DNA from: Cladorrhinum sp. PSN259
Lineage: Eukaryota; Ascomycota; Sordariomycetes; Sordariales; Podosporaceae
Direction: 5' to 3'
Assembly (NCBI GenBank): GCA_033725935.1
Contig: MU867082.1
Location: forward strand, 68,465 to 132,464
Length of the DNA stretch: 64,000 bases
Positions within the stretch are counted from its first letter, which is position 1. Every line of letters begins with the position of its first letter. This document shows positions 44,317 to 55,683 of this stretch, in pieces. Both the position numbers and the translations under genes were made by a program. Under the pieces are notes generated by a model, which was not told the DNA's origin, did not search any database, and saw only the letters and a list, made by a program, of their open reading frames with translations.

Positions 44317-46260
44317 TTATGCGTTCTGCTTTCTCCTATTCTTGGAAGGCGGGTTGGTGGGCACCGGGCTGGGCGTAACAAAAGTCACATGTCTTTCATC
44401 GTCCTTCTTCAACTTGGTAGAGTTGTTGCTGTTGGGCTTGCGATGAATTGTTCGTACCCGGCCGTCAGTGTCCTCCGCGATACTAATTTCGGCAACGTCC
44501 GAGACAGAGTCGGTTTCCATGGCATCACTACTGTCGGATGCAGACCCATCATCAGAGTCATCATACTCGCCATCGTCACTAACCAACGATGGAGCATTGT
44601 GGCTGCCCGTGTTGGGACTCATGTCTACATCCATGTCGTCATCATACATGGGAGTTTCAGGCAGTTCGGGCGAGTTAGTCGCAGCCGGCCGAGAGGTCGT
44701 GGTTGCCCCGTAGCCCTTGCTGCTGGAAGGCCGAGGAACAGCCGGAGGCTCAGACGGCGACACGGCAGACCGCGCAGGCATCCGCATGATAGCAAGAGTC
44801 CGCGCTGCAGGCGCCGACGGCATCTTGGGTGTCCGGCCACCTTCCGATCCAGTGGGCTGGTCAATATCTGAATCGTCGCCAGGTGAGAGCATGTCCCAAT
44901 CAACCTTGGTCTTGGCCTCAGCCACCTCCTGCTTCAAGTTGCCACTCAGCTTTCTCTTCTGCATCAGTTGTGAGAGGTAGGGAGCATCAGATGACTTAAC
45001 AAGACCTGATGATCCAGAAGCGCGACGCCGCGAAGGCTTCTGAACGCCAGGGATGCTGCTGACATTTGGCAATTTGCCAGCATAGAACAACTCGAGGGAT
45101 GCGGCGAGGCGGCAGTGAAGGGCTTTGTAAGTTTCCTGATCAGAGACAGTACCGTTTCGCGCAAGTGGATGGACGAGTCCGACAGAGGCGGCGGCGGCAG
45201 CACCACCACCAGCAACAGGAGCTGGTGTCTTGTTGTCATCTCCGACTATGGTGCCGCTCTCGTCCACCTCGATAGGGTGTCCACAGTGAACAGCAGCTTC
45301 CTCATGGCTCTTGTAGTCCCGCTTATGAGCAATACGACAGTGGTTGATGAAGCCCTGCGTACTCGAGAAATCCCACCTGTGGCAGTCTTTGCAGACGAGC
45401 TTCACGGTGATGCCATCAGATCGCTTCAAGATGCAAGGGGAGTGCTTGTCTTTGGGTGCTGGGTATCCACTGGATAGCGCATGCAACCTCTGGCCGGCGT
45501 TTCCGCGAGCAGGACGCTGCTTGCCAAGAGCTCCTGCATCTGACACGCTGTTCCTCGTTGCCCTACCTTCCGCCGTTGTGTTTCTCGCGCGACCCGTCTC
45601 TGTAAGGCCGGCGGCTTCGGGTTGAATGCCATCAAACATGGGATCAGGTATCAGCCACTTAGCATAATGACGCGCGTAAGGGCCTTCGACAACACCAAAA
45701 GGCGGAGCCCATTTGGGAACAGACTGGCCTGGTTTGGATTGCAGAGCAGGGCCCTTGCCGCTGCTGATCTCAAGCATCTGAGAGGGTGTTGGGCACTGGA
45801 CGGGGTAAGGAATAAGATGGCAGCGCCTGAGCTGTTCAAGCGCAACCTGGCATTTGGCCAGCTCCTGGTTGATGAGTCGTAACTCATCATGCTTCAACAA
45901 AATCTCAAGTCCAAACTGGTACTGGATGACATCCCTTGCGCGTTCAAGGTCGAGGTCAGAGTCGCTGCTGGACCTGCCGTGCAGCATCATGCCGGCCTCT
46001 TCGCTATCTGCGCATGCCGAGGTTGGGGACGGCAGGCCACCATGGTGTTCCTCCTCCTCCGTTTTTGACCGCTTCACTCGTGAATAGTGAGCCGTATCAA
46101 CAAAACTCGGGCGACGTTTCCTGGGCGAGATGGGTGTCAACAGCTCGGGTGCGTTCGAAGTTATCGTGTTGGTGTCCTCGAAGTTTGCGACACAGAGGTT
46201 TCCTTCAAGCGTCTTGTCGCTTCCCCTATTTTCGGAGTTCCAGAAGCGAAACATAGACAT
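44317..46260 (-). CDS. AHC1-like C2H2 zinc-finger protein (putative ADA-type histone acetyltransferase complex subunit)
   Basis: A single exon of 647 residues starts at the ATG at 46260; the frame runs further upstream, but only a TTG lies there. Around residue 290 there is a conserved zinc finger: CKDCHRWDFSSTQGFINHCR, with the second Cys and His pairs at the expected spacing, followed by IAHKRDYKSHEEAAVHCGHPI. This is the pattern of the fungal AHC1-like C2H2 domain; Ahc1 anchors the ADA version of the Gcn5 acetyltransferase complex in yeast. Before it, residues 110-145 form a coiled region (FGLEILLKHDELRLINQELA) and a W-x-PP-F motif follows. The C-terminal half is acidic, Ser-rich and disordered. 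The finger and helix support the family; complex membership is inferred. Confidence 0.7.
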   Translation of the reverse strand: MSMFRFWNSENRGSDKTLEGNLCVANFEDTNTITSNAPELLTPISPRKRRPSFVDTAHYSRVKRSKTEEEEHHGGLPSPTSACADSEEAGMMLHGRSSSDSDLDLERARDVIQYQFGLEILLKHDELRLINQELAKCQVALEQLRRCHLIPYPVQCPTPSQMLEISSGKGPALQSKPGQSVPKWAPPFGVVEGPYARHYAKWLIPDPMFDGIQPEAAGLTETGRARNTTAEGRATRNSVSDAGALGKQRPARGNAGQRLHALSSGYPAPKDKHSPCILKRSDGITVKLVCKDCHRWDFSSTQGFINHCRIAHKRDYKSHEEAAVHCGHPIEVDESGTIVGDDNKTPAPVAGGGAAAAASVGLVHPLARNGTVSDQETYKALHCRLAASLELFYAGKLPNVSSIPGVQKPSRRRASGSSGLVKSSDAPYLSQLMQKRKLSGNLKQEVAEAKTKVDWDMLSPGDDSDIDQPTGSEGGRTPKMPSAPAARTLAIMRMPARSAVSPSEPPAVPRPSSSKGYGATTTSRPAATNSPELPETPMYDDDMDVDMSPNTGSHNAPSLVSDDGEYDDSDDGSASDSSDAMETDSVSDVAEISIAEDTDGRVRTIHRKPNSNNSTKLKKDDERHVTFVTPSPVPTNPPSKNRRKQNA

Positions 46261-49200
46261 GACCTTTGCGATCCGTCGACAAAAAGTGTCAAATTGACAG
46301 TGGGCGGTGACAAGGGGACGATGGCGCAAAGGGCTTTATCTTTGTGCTCGAGGCGCTGTCGCAAGGCTTCAGAGAAGGGGCAGGCAGCAACACGGCCGAG
46401 ACAAGGGATCGGGGACAGGAAACGGGGCAACCTGGGAAGGCACGGGGGTCGGTCCACGATTGGTCGGACGGTAACAAGGCTGACGTAACTCCGAGGCCGC
46501 TTGCAGGTGGGGCGGTGTTTGTTGTCTCAGTTAGGTTTAGCCGGTTCTGTCGGGTGGATTGCGAGCGACCCGCAGCAGCTGATGTGGCCGGGCCCCAGAC
46601 CCAACGGGAGCAGGAGTAGGGAGAGAGGCAGAGGAGAGACGGGAGCTGCGCAACAGTCGCGGTTGCCTTGCGCAGTGCAGTGATGATGCAGCGGATTGCC
46701 AGGAAAGACGAAGACGATAGCGACGTCAGGTGTAAAGGATTTAAAAAGGAAAAGGGCGCGCGAAAGCTAGTTAAAGCGTCGCGGTGGTCAAACTAAATTA
46801 AAAGAGAGAGTCTCTTTACCAGAACTTCGGGGAATGAGTGCGCGCACTGCGTATTGTTGCGTGGTTTTGGTGGTGTTTTGGTGGTTTTGGTCGTGATGTT
46901 GGGAGGTTCGCCCGCAAAAGTTGGGTTGTGAATGTGAGGTGAGTGAGAGAGTTGGGGGGCGATGGGCGCTGTCACGCGGGTTGTAAGGGGAGACGCTGCG
47001 CCAAAGGGGGAAATTGTTTGGGAAAGTTGGATCCGGGAGGCAAAATGGGATGCAAGGGAATCACCAAGAACCAGGGGTGGACATCGGTGGGCAGTGACTA
47101 ACGCAGCCTGGGCCACCCAAGAACGCAGCCAAGAGAACGATCGAGGAAGGGTGACCTTGCGACTGATTGGTTCTTTGTGCGGGGCGGCATGGGGCAAAAA
47201 GCGGGACAGCTTGTCTGACAAGAAGGATGCAGCAGGAAGGCGTGGTGTGGAAGGAAGGCTCGGTTTGCAAGTCTCACAGTCAAAACGCGGATGGAAGATG
47301 CCAAGAGATGAATTTCAAGAGGACAGCCTGAAAGTTAAAAAATTTTTCAGTGCGAGACATCTACGACACAAGCCGCAATAGACTTTTGCTCAAATGCGAA
47401 GTTCAAAACAAAAACATCCAAAGTTGCGGGTGCAAGCCCACACACCGCTCCAGTTTAGACCCCTCCATCTCCCCATTATGATATGCTCCAAAATGGATCT
47501 TTGCACACCGCACTCTCGAGAGTCCGGCGCCTTGCTGGCAAGAGGAGACAGAAGCTTGCCAACACAGTGTGTGGAGGTCTGCGCACATCACAACCACTAA
47601 CAGGAACCGGTTGGAAACAGCCAGGTTGCTCTCGCAGTGTTAGTGGTTTGCAGGGAGGGTTTCAATGCAACCCGCAACAGGAGCAGGCATGGTTGTTATC
47701 TCGCCAAGAATAGCGAGAGCCACCCCATGAAATGGGAGAGTTGTGCACACCACCCTGCATTTGTGCAGAGGCACGGACCCGGTTTTCCTTGTGAAAAAGA
47801 AGAGGCGCGTGCGCCGTAATTACGGCTTACACGGCACAAACGGTGTTGTGTTCCATTTGGAACACGAGGAGGACATTCTAAGGATTTTCACTCACTAGTT
47901 TTTCATCTTTTTCCGCTCGTTGTGGTGAACAACAACTCAGGTAGAAGTTTCACGTACGTAAACTCTTTTGTGTTCTGTGAGATGACGACGACATGATCGT
48001 CTCTGGATCGAAAGCTGAACGCTGAATCGTCTTGGTGCATCCAAACTCCCATATGCATGTACCGCAGTATGTCGGACCTGCGAAACCCCGATACATGCAT
48101 AGCGCAAGGGGTGAAATTATCAGCAACGAAGTCACTCTCTGAGCACACGGCTGGCAAGGTGTGCGAAAGATACTTTCCCATCCTCCTGTGTCACGCAAGG
48201 CTGTCATAATTTTCGCAACATCAAACACCCAACCACGCAGCCTGCCTCGCCTTGCATTGCCTTCTCTAGCCGCTTGACAAAGTTCTATCTCCTGATATTA
48301 AAAAAGTGCTCACTCCTATTTCCTTTCGGGTTGTTGTACGTAACTGGATGCACTAGATACCATGATAAGGAGGCCATGTCATCGAGAATTCTTGCATTCT
48401 GGAAGAGCGAATGGGATTCATGCCACAACGGGGAAGTGTGATGCAGCCTTTCCGGACAAATTCTGGAACGCCGATGAGGTGGTATTGGATGTCACCTCCA
48501 TCGGCCGAGATGCGAGAACTTTCGTCACTGGAGCTGTTGATCGGAGGTGACTCCACAGTTCAAACTTGCATCGTGATTGGAGCAACAAGTTCTGAGGTAT
48601 GCACCTATGCTTTTGGATTGTAAACAAATGCTCAGAAATAGATAAATATCAAGAGAGATGGAGATCTTAGGAGTGGTCTTCGGGAGACGGTTTATGTAGA
48701 GCATATTCTTTAGTATCTGTCATGTAGTCTAAACCTCTGCAATTTGAGGGGTTTTCGCAAACCTTAGAAGATAGCCGAGATACGCTCATCGATGACGCTT
48801 TTATCAGACTTATAGGCGTTTTGGTACATAGATAGCGCAGGTTTTACAGCTAGCGTGGGGAAAGCTATTGGTTGATCCGGAATGGATTTGAGTGGGAAAT
48901 TATATCTGCCCTTATACATACTTGACTGGATTCGAGGATGATTTTAATCCCAACCCCCACTTACGCAGATGCCAGATGAATCGAGGGTAAACAAAGCTAC
49001 CATTATGCACGCTTTCTTCCATATATATACACATATCTCATCTGAACTCCTTCCTTTCATTCACCGTGAGCAGTCTAACTATGCAAGCTAAAGAACAAAA
49101 ACTTATGCCATGCCATGCAAAAAAAAACCAAAACTTGCAATCTTTCAAATAATACACGTCTGTCCCCGAGTACGCACCCGGTACCCCGCCAGCCCAGATA

Positions 49201-49308
49201 TCCAACTTATAGTATATCGGTCACCTTAATGTAAACGCACCCTCAACCACCAAGTCCACGTCCTAAACCCGAACACCAGCATCTCCTCTTCCCATCTCTT
49301 TCCCCACC
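46261..49308. other. 3 kb intergenic: promoter of AHC1-like gene and 3' flank of VTC1
   Basis: No supported gene. Short open frames (46793-47221, minus, and 47394-47600) start at TTG or lack protein character. The first kilobase upstream of the AHC1-like gene is GC-rich and probably its promoter and leader. The last few hundred bases include poly-A (49120-49128) and should contain the VTC1 3' UTR. Confidence 0.5.
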
Positions 49309-49769
49309 TCAAGGCCGGTCCTCAGCAGAATAAGTAATCCTCAACACGAAATTAACCACAACAGCCAACAACAAAATGATAGCCAGGAAAGTAGGCCCGA
49401 ATCGGTCGTCGAACCCTGCCTGCCCGCGCATTCTTATAGACCTTGCTCTCCAGTGGTACGTTATCAGCGCATAGATCATTGTGGCCATCGCTACGCCAGT
49501 AAATAAGAAGGCAGAGATGAAAGCGGGCCTATCGCCGAAGTTGAGCATGCCGATGGCGAGGGCGCCGAGGATGACGGTGAAGTTGAGCCATGAGAGGAAT
49601 GTGCGCTCGTTGGCGAAGAAGACTTTGGGTTCGACGCGGGTCGGGAGGGCTATGCGCTTGCCTGTAAAGATTGCTGTGGTTAGTGAATAGGAGAGGAAGG
49701 AAAGGAAGAAGAGGTGAGAAGGAGTGAAGACGGACCCGGGGCGGTTTGGAGAAGTGGCTGGCTGGACAT
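49309..49769 (-). CDS. VTC1: vacuolar transporter chaperone subunit 1
   Basis: Minus-strand exons 49736-49769 and 49309-49661 join (phase 1) to 128 residues, the same length as yeast Vtc1. It forms part of the VTC complex in the vacuolar membrane, which makes polyphosphate from ATP and passes it into the lumen. Seen: MSSQPLLQTAPGKRIALP at the start, the family stretch RVEPKVFFANERTFLSWLNF, then three membrane helices (NFTVILGALAIGML; AFISAFLFTGVAMATMIYAL; FLAIILLLAVVVNFVL), and a short tail ending SAEDRP. The protein lacks the SPX and catalytic domains of Vtc4, as expected. The intron of 74 nt follows an exon of only 34 nt. The gene is divergent from the dynein light chain gene. Confidence 0.96.
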
Positions 49770-50642
49770 GATGATTTGCTGGAGATCAAGGTCGTAGTGC
49801 TAAAGCAATTGGCTGAAAGTGTGGCGATATCGAATAGCAACAGCAACAACAAAAACCGCAATTGGGAGTTGGTGATGCTGCGAATATTCAATCGACTGGT
49901 GTTGTTTTGTCAGAGTGTTTTGCGCCGTTCTTGAAATGTTTCGACTCCAGATGCTGCCGGTTGGTGGCGCATGGGCTGGAGCTTCTCTCAAGTCTCAATT
50001 GATCAATAGGAAACAACGTCAGCGGGTCCCCGCGACACCGCATATGCACGTGGGGCCACTTCCAAACCTGACTGGGCAGAACGCTGCAAAAGCGCGCATG
50101 AGCTGTGTCGCATCTTGAGCGCTATCACGTGCCTCAGCGTGTCTGGCTCTCTGTTATCGGGCGTTGCCCCGCAGCGCGAAGCCCAGGAAGTCCCCAAGCG
50201 CGCAAAGGGAGGATGGATTGTTTGGGGTGCGTGGTGGGGAAGCTGTGGCTTATGGATGGAAGCATTCATGGGAGCAAGCACTTGCCTGCCATGGCCCATG
50301 GGAAGCCGTGGAAGTTGATTATCAACGAAGCCTAATTTACGATAGGAAAACATAGACATCTTGACTAGTCGCATTGAACATTGCTGCTAGGAATAACCTT
50401 GAGTTGCGAGACTTTTTTTGCTCTTGTAAAAAGTTGTAGGCCTTTAGGGCAGGTCGTTCCCCCTCCGAAGACGTTACCCCCTTATTCGCTACGGCTCTGA
50501 CTGAACCTGTGCTGGCTGGACAAAGCTGCCAAATCGAAACCCAAACAAACAACAAACCTGAACAGTCTTGAAGCACGCGACCGCCCGTCTCCCTTCTCCA
50601 AAACAACCACGCCTAGACACCCGTCCCGATCGAAATTTGAAA
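49770..50642. promoter_or_regulatory. shared divergent promoter (VTC1 / dynein light chain)
   Basis: About 870 nt between two divergent starts. No gene supported; the longest open frames (about 120 codons) have no protein character. It must contain both promoters. Confidence 0.5.
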
Positions 50643-51281
50643 ATGGCCCAATTTGTATGACACCAGATGCTCAAATCGACGGCTCGTTTATCCGCCGCAG
50701 TTTAGCTAACCCGGTCGCAACAGCCTATTCCCGCCAAGCGCCTCGAGCAGATTGCTACGGATGTGCGTCGACCATGATCAACAAGCATGTCAAGCGATGA
50801 CACGATAAAACTGACACGACTGCTTCGCTCTATAGGTGTGCAACAGCGTTTTTGAGGCCGTCGAGATTTATGACCACTCCAAGACGCAGCAATGGAACGA
50901 GGCCATTATTGTACGTCCTCCACCGTTATCACCGTCGGTGTCGAGAGAAAAGGAGGCTAACATTCACACCTTTTTCGTGACAAATAGCAAAAAACCCTAA
51001 AGGCGCTACTGTCTGAGGCCACCACGGAGGGCAACGCGACACCGGCGTACAAGTTTGCTATCAACAGCACCGTAGTCCAGCACGTCGTCCCGACCTCGCA
51101 GCTCAACAAGCCCGCGGGTAGCACCGATCCCGACGCAAAGAAGCAGGCTGGCCGGCGCGGTATGCACAGCGCCACGGGCGGATACTGGAACGAGAAGACG
51201 GACGGCATGTGGAGCTTCAAGTACGATGGTGAGGCTAAGGGCCTTGATGTTGTCATCATGGTGATCTGGATTGCTATTTAA
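50643..51281 (+). CDS. dynein light chain, Tctex-type (DYNLT)
   Basis: Exons 50643-50654, 50724-50762, 50836-50910 and 50988-51281 (all in phase 0) join to 139 residues. Tctex-type light chains bind the dynein intermediate chain and cargo in retrograde transport along microtubules. Seen: PIPAKRLEQIATDVCNSVFE, an N-terminal helix, then EAIIQKTLKALLSEATTEG, the strand YKFAINSTVVQH, and the C-terminal signature GYWNEKTDGMWSFKYD then GLDVVIMVIWIAI, which are diagnostic. A longer loop than in animals (about 85-110) precedes GYWN, as in other fungi. The first exon is only 12 nt (MAQF). The start is the only ATG that reaches the conserved helix. Confidence 0.93.
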
Positions 51282-53546
51282 AGGAGGCCGTTGACAAGAA
51301 TACAAACAAACAAACACTGGCTGGCGCGTTATTAGCGGGTTGCTTTCCATGATTGCTTTTCAACATCAAAATATTATTATTATTAATGCTTGACAGATTG
51401 CTGCTGGCCGGTGTGATCTATTGTCTGGGACAAAAGGGATGTTTGTGATTTCTCATGTCGCTTTAGGTTCTGCATAACACCATAGCTATTTCTCTGGTCA
51501 ACATTTGACAGAGACCACAATACAGCTAGATCTTTTACCTCGGCATGCTCGATATTTTAACAACGTTAGAATGGTGCTTACGGCCGACTAGGTCCGACCC
51601 AATGCTCGCTGGCACCGACACGCGCATTATTATCTCCTTTTTGGCCCAATCGATGAGGGGAAGGTTTCTCATCCCGTAATCTTCATAACAAGCTTTTTAC
51701 CCCTTTCAAGCTATGACCAGAAAATTAAACCACTGGCAGCTTTTGAGGGGATCTACTCGAGTTACCCAGGAACAACCAATGGCGTTATACCTGTATCAAT
51801 GGAGGTGTGGGTGTTCCAATATCCAGTACCTTATGAACTCAACTTATTCTTACGTCCATCACAATTCCCGAACTCCCATCAGCCTCACCGAGAGGTTGAA
51901 AAGGCTGGCTCCCGTCCCCGTGACCATTATTTCCCCAGACGCCAGACCCAAAAGGCCACCGAACCGGCCTACACTAATAACACGGTTATTTGATGGGCCA
52001 ATGCCGCCCGCAACCCAATGAGTGGCACAGACAATCACGGCAGCTCTTTGCCGATCCGGCCCTGTGGTGCTCACCTTGCCACTCGGGAGATCTCGTGTTG
52101 TATTTGCCAGTGATAGACAGCCTTGACGTTATCGACTTGAAATTGGGTGATGACGGATGCTGCGATTAGAAAGTACAACCTCCACTAGGTTTGGTATGTA
52201 GTGGGGTGCCTTTGCACTGTGAACCGAAACCTTCTTGCAACATGCAACTGCTTAAAACTTCTTAAAAACAACGTGACACTTTTTATGGGAATTCCTACGT
52301 AGAAATCATTTGTTCATCTTTTTCATCTTCCATATCTCGAGAAGCATTGTCCGGAACGCTTGCACGTATCTAGGCGGATGTGGAATGGGTAAACCAAGAG
52401 GTTGGTCCTGCCTTGAACTGGTGTTACGGATATGGAACAAGTGGCAAAATCTTGCTGCCCCGTGACGCTATCGATGATTCGCAATGGCCGTGTTTCCGGA
52501 ACCACGATCAACAATCCTGCGACCTTGACATGCAGAAACGATGATGCCCAGGAAATCCAGACGATTCGATGTTAACATCATCCCCACCCGAATCTGCCCA
52601 CCCCCTGCACTTCCGACCATACCAACGGCCATTGCGGTGGCCGAAGTTTGGGTGACGGCGATGGTTTAAGAACAAAGGGCTCCATTGACTTGTGATTCGT
52701 TGCAAGCTGCATTCTGCATGGCACCGAGCCTGTTTGGCGCAATCGAGCGGACAAAGCATGTTCCACCTTTTCAGCTTCAAAACAGCAACTAGGTTCGTTT
52801 GTCGAGGAATTCAAAGAGATTAAAAAAAGCACAGGGAACCTCCAAGGAATCCACCTCGCTGCGCGGACCACCCTCCAGGTCGAGGCCGGCATCAAGACCG
52901 CAGAAGGGACCAGGCCAGCAGGGACAGGACAGTCTGCAGACGGCTAATCAAGCACCGCCGATCATATCCTGATATTCCGTATTCCCCTCTTTTCAAAATT
53001 CTTTTATTCGTCGTCCTCTATCTCACAGCCATCACCCACCCGTCACTTGTGTACATTCGTAAATCGCAAAATACTACATTGTACTTCCTTTTCGGCATCC
53101 CGCCCCTCCTTCATAGATCGACCTAGACACGCGGCTGTTCCGGTCCCCTGCTTCCCGTTTCCCGGCTGCCTTTCTCTCCCTCTTTACCATCTTCAAAGTA
53201 TTATTAAACCGTCCCATCCCCTGAGCTCATGAACTTGCTAGTGAGGGGGTTTCCTCTTCGTCATACACACCGTTCAACCTTTGGCTTCGGTACCTGAAAG
53301 CCGTCCACTCCCGTCCCGTCTCAACGATTTCGGAGCCCGATCATATCCATCTATATATAAAGACATCCACAGACCTTCCGAGCTTTTAGTCTGCAAACTC
53401 TACCTTGGCGGTAACCAACATACCGTCGCCTATCGCGTGATCACACTCATCATCACTCGAGTGCAAACTATATATACCTACTACAGTACCCAGCCATCTT
53501 GTCTTGGAACTACTTGATAGTAGAGCAGCAGTGTGCACCTCTCACC
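51282..53546. other. 2.3 kb intergenic: 3' flank of DYNLT gene and promoter of F-box gene
   Basis: No supported gene on either strand. The last 500 bases before the F-box start are pyrimidine-rich with short ATATATA stretches (53346-53474), consistent with a promoter and leader. Confidence 0.45.
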
Positions 53547-54473
53547 ATGATTGAGGTTCTCTACAAAAGTCTTGCCGCCATGGAGGGCGGCGTGCGGCCC
53601 TTTACGAGAGAAGATCACAGAGCCAAGGAATCAAATTTGGCAAGGAACGGCAAACATGCTCCTCGCCGGTCCCAGACTCAGCACGAATATTACAATGCCA
53701 CCACACCACCAGTCTACACACTTTACACCATCACCCCGTCACCATCACCCAGAGAAGATGACTCGAAGCAACTATCCTTGGCATCCTCCTCTTCATCCTC
53801 GGCGGCACCACCACCACAGAAAGTAGAAGAGCGATCTCGGCCTGCGGTACGACGACCAGCACTGGGACCTCCCCGTCGCTCATACTCGGTTACTGATCAT
53901 GAACCAATTCCTCACCACCACCGACCCTCGAGCCGACTGCAGCTCATGGATTTGCCATCGGAAATCCACTACGCAGTCTTTGACTTCCTCGATCCCATTG
54001 ATAGCACATGCTTTGGCCTTGTGAATCGACACTTGTACGCGATCCACCGGCGACTTAATGGGACCGTACCCCTCTCAGCTAGGCGAGAAGGGCCGAACGA
54101 GCTGGAGTGGGCATGGCACCTTGCAGGAAACATCAAGACTAACCCGCCTCCTGCTCCTATTACTCCGGTTACCGATAAGGATCGACAGGTTATTGTCAGG
54201 ACGAAACCTGGCGTGATAACTGAGAAGGAGAGACTTGCAAACTTGAGAATCAGAGGTCAGGCATACTGCAGAAAGTGTGGTGTGACGAGATGTCAGCTGC
54301 ACAAACATATTCAGCAGTGGATTGGGGATGAGTTTGAGTATTGCTCGGTGAAGAAGAAGTTTGGGCCTGTTGCACCAGAGGGAGCCAAGAGTTATTGCTT
54401 TATGAGCAAGCCTGGGGATGAGACGAGGTGCGGAAGACATTCTGTGAGGAGGAATAAGGTAGTTTTGAAGTAA
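53547..54473 (+). CDS. F-box protein, fungal type with Cys/His-rich C-terminus
   Basis: One exon of 308 residues from the ATG at 53547 (the frame is open upstream but only with a TTG). F-box proteins recruit substrates to SCF ubiquitin ligases through Skp1. Residues 1-125 are disordered (Ser, Pro, His and Thr runs). An F-box lies near 132-170: LMDLPSEIHYAVFDFLDPID followed by STCFGLVNRHLYAIHRR. After a WAWHL segment, the C-terminal third has a cluster YCRKCGVTRCQLHKHI, then YCSVKKKFGP, and ends CGRHSVRRNK, suggesting a metal-binding or folded Cys/His module conserved in related fungal proteins. The target is unknown. Confidence 0.8.
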   Translation: MIEVLYKSLAAMEGGVRPFTREDHRAKESNLARNGKHAPRRSQTQHEYYNATTPPVYTLYTITPSPSPREDDSKQLSLASSSSSSAAPPPQKVEERSRPAVRRPALGPPRRSYSVTDHEPIPHHHRPSSRLQLMDLPSEIHYAVFDFLDPIDSTCFGLVNRHLYAIHRRLNGTVPLSARREGPNELEWAWHLAGNIKTNPPPAPITPVTDKDRQVIVRTKPGVITEKERLANLRIRGQAYCRKCGVTRCQLHKHIQQWIGDEFEYCSVKKKFGPVAPEGAKSYCFMSKPGDETRCGRHSVRRNKVVLK

Positions 54474-55683
54474 GGAATTTGGGGGGTCGGGTGGTAATGA
54501 CTGAATGATTTATTGGGGTTTCATGGCAGGGAGGTTATTTGAGTTGCAAACGCACGCATAACTACAAAAGCATAATTACAGCATTGGATTTTGTTTGGAA
54601 TGATTTTCATATAACTGATGATAATGACGGGAGATTAGAATAGTGATAAGATAGGAAATGTGCATGCAAAGCCACATGGCTTCGTCATTAGCAGGAATTC
54701 GCAGTTATGATCATCGCATCTGGATTAGTTCATAAAAACAAGCAGTTCAGATGGGTTTTCCCACGTGCCTTTTGAAATCGTCATGATGCTCCAGCGCCAC
54801 GGGTTTGCGTCAGCCACAGAGAGCTTGATTCGGGACGAATGAATGATGGGATTGTGAAGGAAGCACAGACTCGGGAAATGACGTGACCTCAACAGGGGTG
54901 GGGGGGTTGTTTGTCGCAGCAAGTGGGAAATTTGTTTGAGAAATGGGAAGTCTCGGCAGAGATCCATCCTCCTTTCCCAACAAAGTTACACCAGCAGCAG
55001 CAAAAGTTGCCCCTCTCTTGGTGTGTGTCTCTACGGTAGACGCGTTTCTTCTCGTGTCATTCTAGAACCTGGGAAAGGGAAGGGGTCGTCGGAAAAGGAA
55101 AAGAGCAAGGCACTTAGGGGGAAAAAAGTATTTGGACACGGTCGCATTTACTGCCCTACAAGGGAGAAGGACTCCAATTCATTTCTATATAGAACCATGA
55201 GATAGGGCATTGGGAGCTCAGCTCAGTTCATGAATGAGCAAAAGCTTTCCAAGTTTTTTTCTGGGGGTTTTTTTTTGGTTCTTGTGTAATTGAGCGCCCG
55301 TATCCCAATTGATCAATCGCATTACATATACGACGGATACAGACATTGGCAACAAATTGGCAAGCTCCCTCCCTCCTTCTCCAGTTCTGACGTATTCTTC
55401 CCATACTTGGAAACTTCAAAAGAGAGACCGATTCCGACTACCGGCCGCAACCTCCACTGGCAACCCAAAGTTGCGCTGAAAGGCCCACAATTTACCACCC
55501 TCTTTCTCCATTCGCACCCCGTCTATTTTACTTTGTTGAATTGCCGCCAGCAGCACCTACTGGAGTCAGGGCGTATCCCCGGTAGTTATCCGCGCCTGCC
55601 GCCAGTGTCCATACTACAGTATACTTAACGGTATCCATCCAGGCCACCAATTGAGAGAAAGAGCGCGCCGGCCTGCCGCCATC
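54474..55683. other. 1.2 kb intergenic: 3' flank of F-box gene and leader of the cytidylyltransferase
   Basis: No supported gene. The last 350 nt before the cytidylyltransferase start form a C/T-rich leader with short out-of-frame ATGs. Confidence 0.45.
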
